NCBI RefSeq assembly: GCF_036345255.1
Contig: NZ_CP107783.1
Coordinates: 8,797,001 to 8,861,000, forward strand
Source of the DNA: Streptomyces sp. NBC_00569
GTDB taxonomy: Bacteria > Actinomycetota > Actinomycetes > Streptomycetales > Streptomycetaceae
Direction of reading: 5' to 3'
DNA length: 64,000 nucleotides
The notes beneath the pieces were generated by a model that was not told the origin of the DNA, made no database searches, and saw nothing but the letters and a program-made list of their open reading frames with translations. The first letter of the stretch is position 1, and the number at the start of each line of letters is the position of its first letter. Shown here in pieces: positions 61,608 to 64,000 of this stretch. The position numbers were made by a program, and so were the translations under genes.

Positions 61608-61668
61608 CAGGGGACCTCGCGAAGGGGTGGGAGAAGGAGAGGGAGAAAGAAGAAGGGGCGGCGAGTGC

Positions 61669-62742
61669 TCAGGCGGGGCAGGGGCCGGTCGGGTCGTACG
61701 CGCTGCCGTAGGTGCCCACGGCGTCGCCGCCCGTGTTGCCGCTCATCTTGTTGGTGCAGACGGGGCCCTGGGGGGTGCGCATGAACTTGATGCCGCCGCC
61801 CGCGCTCTTCGTGATCGTGTTGCCGTACACGCTCGTGTCGACGCCGTCGGCCGTGGTGTCACCACCGAGCCGGATCCCGGCGCCCGTGTTGTCGTGCACG
61901 GTGTTGTAGCGGAGGATGTTCCCGCTTCCCCGGGCGTCGAGGCCGGCCGAACTGGGGTCGCGCTGCTGGGAACAGTCGTTGTACTCGACGTAGTTGTTCG
62001 TCGAGTTCTCCTTGAGGTCGACGCACTCGTTGCCGCGTGTGGCGATCGTGTTGTGGTCGATGCGGTTGTTGCGGCTCACGTCGGGCGCCGCGTCCGGAGC
62101 GCCGTTGTCGCCCTGCTGCTCGGGGGCGGTGCCCAGGTAGATCCCCTCGCCGTTCTTGCCGCCCGCGCCGAAGCGGAAGTCGGCGACGCCGCAGTCGGTG
62201 ATCGTGTTGCCGGACACCTCGGCGCCCGTCACCAGATAGCGCAGGCGCAGACATTCGTCGGCGGCGTTCTTGAGCGTCATGCCGGTGATGCGCAGCCCGC
62301 CGACGCCGTTGCCCGGCGTGGTGCTCATGACGTAGACGAGCTTGAGCCGGTAGCCGTCCAGGGACGTCGACGAGCCGTGCAGGCCGTCGAGGGTGAAGCC
62401 GTCGAGGACGGTGCCGTCGTGCTGCACCTGGATGACACGGGCGTTGCCCGCGCCCTTGACGACCGCGCTCGAAGGCCCGGTCAGGGTGACGTTCGCCCTG
62501 CGGGTGACGGCGTCCTGCCGGTACGTCCCCGCGGCGAGATGGACGACCGCGCCGGACGGGGCGACGTCGAGGGCGTGCTGGATCGTGGCGAGGGGCGCGG
62601 ACGCGGACGTACCGGCGTTGGCGTCGCTGCCCGAAGGGCCGACGTAGTACGCGCTCGCCGCGGCGGCGGGGTGCGCGGGTAACGCGAGCGGGGCGGCCGC
62701 CGTGAGGGCGGCGACGAGCACGGTACGGGCGATGCGGCTCAT
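61669..62742 (-). CDS. secreted right-handed beta-helix (pectate-lyase-like) protein
   Basis: 357 residues from the ATG at 62742, with AAGGAA 8 bases before it. A Sec signal peptide (first about 29 residues, 'A-A-A-P-L-A-L-P-A-H-P-A-A-A-A') is followed by 'Y-Y-V-G-P-S-G-S-D-A-N-A-G-T' (DUF1565 start), then repeated beta-helix rungs with Asn ladders ('N-N-Y-V-E-Y-N-D', 'N-I-L-R-Y-N-T-V-H-D-N-T-G-A-G-I'). Such folds are used by pectate lyases, chondroitinase B and others. The start overlaps the DUF624 stop by 4 bases. Confidence 0.86.
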   Translation of the reverse strand: MSRIARTVLVAALTAAAPLALPAHPAAAASAYYVGPSGSDANAGTSASAPLATIQHALDVAPSGAVVHLAAGTYRQDAVTRRANVTLTGPSSAVVKGAGNARVIQVQHDGTVLDGFTLDGLHGSSTSLDGYRLKLVYVMSTTPGNGVGGLRITGMTLKNAADECLRLRYLVTGAEVSGNTITDCGVADFRFGAGGKNGEGIYLGTAPEQQGDNGAPDAAPDVSRNNRIDHNTIATRGNECVDLKENSTNNYVEYNDCSQQRDPSSAGLDARGSGNILRYNTVHDNTGAGIRLGGDTTADGVDTSVYGNTITKSAGGGIKFMRTPQGPVCTNKMSGNTGGDAVGTYGSAYDPTGPCPA

Positions 62743-63359
62743 GAGGGGTTCCTTCCGGTCGGGGACGGATCGGCGAAGGACAGGGCGAGCAGAACGGGCA
62801 CGCTCGGCCCCAGGAGCAGCGGGCCGAGCGGGACGACGAGCGAGAGCAGTACGGCGGAGACGGCGGCGCCGAGGAGCGCGGTGCCGCGGGCGGGCGAGCC
62901 GAAGGAGAGAGCGAGCGCGCCGCGCGTCCACGCACCGGCGGACGCCTCGGGAGCGATGCCCGCGCAGGCCGCGAGCGCGGTGTGATGCACCACCACGGCC
63001 GCCGCGATCCCCGCCTGGGCGGCCAGGAGAACGAAGGCGTACGGGCTCGAACTGCCCAGCAGATAAAGGGTGTTGACGGCCAGCAGTGCGACGACGCCTG
63101 TGGAGAGCAGGCCGTGCCGCCACAGCGAGCGCCAGTAGTGCGGAAAGGCCCTGAGCACGCCGGAGAACACGCGGCTGTCGCCGTCCGTGCGCCAGCGCTG
63201 GAGAGCCCGGGCGAGCGCGGCGAGGGCGGGCAGCCAGGTCACGACCCCGAGCGCGAGTACCGCGAACGCCGCCCCGGCGGCCGCCGGGTACGCCACGAAC
63301 TCGAGCCGGCGCAGCAGCCCCCGGTCCGCGAAGCGGCCGGGTGAGAGAGCGGTCGCCAT
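62739..63359 (-). CDS. DUF624 / YesL family membrane protein
   Basis: 206 residues from ATG 63359. Five or so hydrophobic segments and the family pattern ('L-E-F-V-A-Y-P-A-A-A-G', 'F-P-H-Y-W-R-S-L-W-R-H-G-L-L') match YesL-like proteins. They occur next to ABC importers and lyases for plant or animal polysaccharides; their precise function is unknown. The ATG follows the stop of the upstream gene by 1 base, and the downstream gene overlaps by 4, so the operon is tightly packed. Confidence 0.84.
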   Translation of the reverse strand: MATALSPGRFADRGLLRRLEFVAYPAAAGAAFAVLALGVVTWLPALAALARALQRWRTDGDSRVFSGVLRAFPHYWRSLWRHGLLSTGVVALLAVNTLYLLGSSSPYAFVLLAAQAGIAAAVVVHHTALAACAGIAPEASAGAWTRGALALSFGSPARGTALLGAAVSAVLLSLVVPLGPLLLGPSVPVLLALSFADPSPTGRNPS

Positions 63360-63360
63360 G

Positions 63361-64000
63361 TCACACACCTCCGGTGAACGGTTCGGGAACGTCGAGGACG
63401 ACGCGGCCGTCCACCTCCAGACGTCGTGCGGCCACCACGTGCACGGGCCGGCCCTCGCTCACGAGGACCGCCGCCGCGTCGGCCCGCACCCCCGCCCCCT
63501 CGACGCGCCGCCCCACGGGCGAGAGCAGCACGGTCTCGGACCCGAACGTCACGCCGTGCCCGTGCGCGCAGTCCACCGCGCGTGCGGTGACCTGTGCGCC
63601 CGGCTCGATCACGGTCAGGAACGTGGCGCGGCGCGCGGCGGGCGTGGTCACCCGCAGCGTGTGCAGCGTCCTGGTGACCGTCAACTCCGGTGTGCTGGAG
63701 GTGGGGTTGGCCGCCACCTCGGTCACACCGGACCGCGTACGGACGTCGTCGGGCGCGAGCCGGGTCACCGCCGCGCGCGCCTCGCCCGACCGGATCAGCC
63801 GCGTACACCCGTCACCTTCGGGGACCGTGGGCTCGTCGGTCTGGAGCAGGAACGTCCACTCGCGGGCGACGCCCTCCTCGGCCTGCGCCAGGTCGAGGAG
63901 CACCAGCCGCCCCGACGGTGTGCACACCAGGGTGCGGTCGAGGCGGTGCACCCCGAGGCGAGGGTCGTACATGGCGCCGATCTCCGCCGTGCCATGTGCC
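63361..64000 (-). CDS. heparinase II/III-like protein, C-terminal part (5' end outside window)
   Basis: The frame is open to the window edge, so only about the last 212 residues are seen ('A-H-G-T-A-E-I-G-A-M-Y-D-P-R-L-G-V-H-R-L-D-R-T' begins the visible part, read with its stop at 63361). The all-beta character and the 'A-x-Y-x-P-R-L-G-V-H-R-x-D-R-T' block are those of the C-terminal beta-sandwich domain of heparinase II/III family lyases. The catalytic domain would be upstream. It opens the visible operon of polysaccharide genes. Confidence 0.68.
   Translation of the reverse strand, partial: AHGTAEIGAMYDPRLGVHRLDRTLVCTPSGRLVLLDLAQAEEGVAREWTFLLQTDEPTVPEGDGCTRLIRSGEARAAVTRLAPDDVRTRSGVTEVAANPTSSTPELTVTRTLHTLRVTTPAARRATFLTVIEPGAQVTARAVDCAHGHGVTFGSETVLLSPVGRRVEGAGVRADAAAVLVSEGRPVHVVAARRLEVDGRVVLDVPEPFTGGV

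Overview
The window reads as chromosomal DNA of a high-GC actinomycete, most likely a Streptomyces or close relative. GC content is very high with strong third-position GC, GTG starts are frequent, and several families are typical of streptomycetes (SAV_915, DUF6069, BrkB/YihY, PAS-GAF-SpoIIE phosphatases, cobalamin-riboswitch-controlled metE, a single-chain acyl-CoA carboxylase). I saw no rRNA, tRNA, CRISPR array, intact insertion sequence or phage gene. Several decayed gene remnants are present.

Layout. (1) 1-10,861: a potassium island. It holds the 3' end of a KimA-like K+ importer, a 27-residue membrane peptide, kdpF-kdpA-kdpB-kdpC, the response regulator kdpE, the sensor kinase kdpD and a second KimA-like importer, all on the plus strand. 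(2) 10,945-13,557: minus-strand lysA paralogue with a SAV_915 protein, then a universal stress protein. (3) 13,558-14,868: about 1.3 kb with no convincing gene. (4) 14,869-20,357: PAS/GAF/SpoIIE phosphatase, a ThiI-like PP-loop remnant, and metE behind a cobalamin riboswitch. (5) 20,407-26,176: a broken 3-hydroxyacyl-CoA dehydrogenase, a sugar O-acetyltransferase/TetR pair with a palindromic operator at the start codon, lactate 2-monooxygenase, BrkB/YihY, a nucleosidase and a DUF6069 protein. (6) 26,282-38,375: an acyl-CoA island with three TetR regulators, a biotin carboxylase-BCCP-carboxyltransferase fusion, two acyl-CoA ligases, two thioesterases, an SRPBCC protein and a DinB protein. (7) 38,394-47,633: membrane protein, alkyl-sulfatase-type metallohydrolase, an M20 dipeptidase remnant, APC permease with a coupled small protein, DUF488, HdeD-like, DUF3533-like and a tandem GNAT protein. 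(8) 47,859-58,252: acyl-CoA dehydrogenase behind a KstR-like site, an SDR, an MptB-like mannosyltransferase, an MFS transporter, an MpaB-like oxygenase overlapping a soluble Ser/Thr kinase fused to nine 42-residue TPR units, and a phytoene-desaturase-type oxidoreductase. (9) 58,258-64,000: a tightly packed minus-strand polysaccharide-degradation operon with a heparinase II/III-like protein, DUF624/YesL, a parallel beta-helix protein, a PL8 lyase and a CE7 acetyl-esterase.

Working together. The first island combines a high-affinity ATP-driven K+ pump, its two-component control and two APC-type importers. The acyl-CoA island can activate, carboxylate and hydrolyse acyl-CoAs. A tandem operator lies between tetR and the carboxylase, and a short motif shared by three sites suggests a second local regulon. 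The last operon looks like a uronic-acid polysaccharide utilisation locus that continues beyond the window. No wholly new class of system is evident. The most promising leads are the acyl-CoA island with its operators, the kinase-TPR fusion and the lyase operon.
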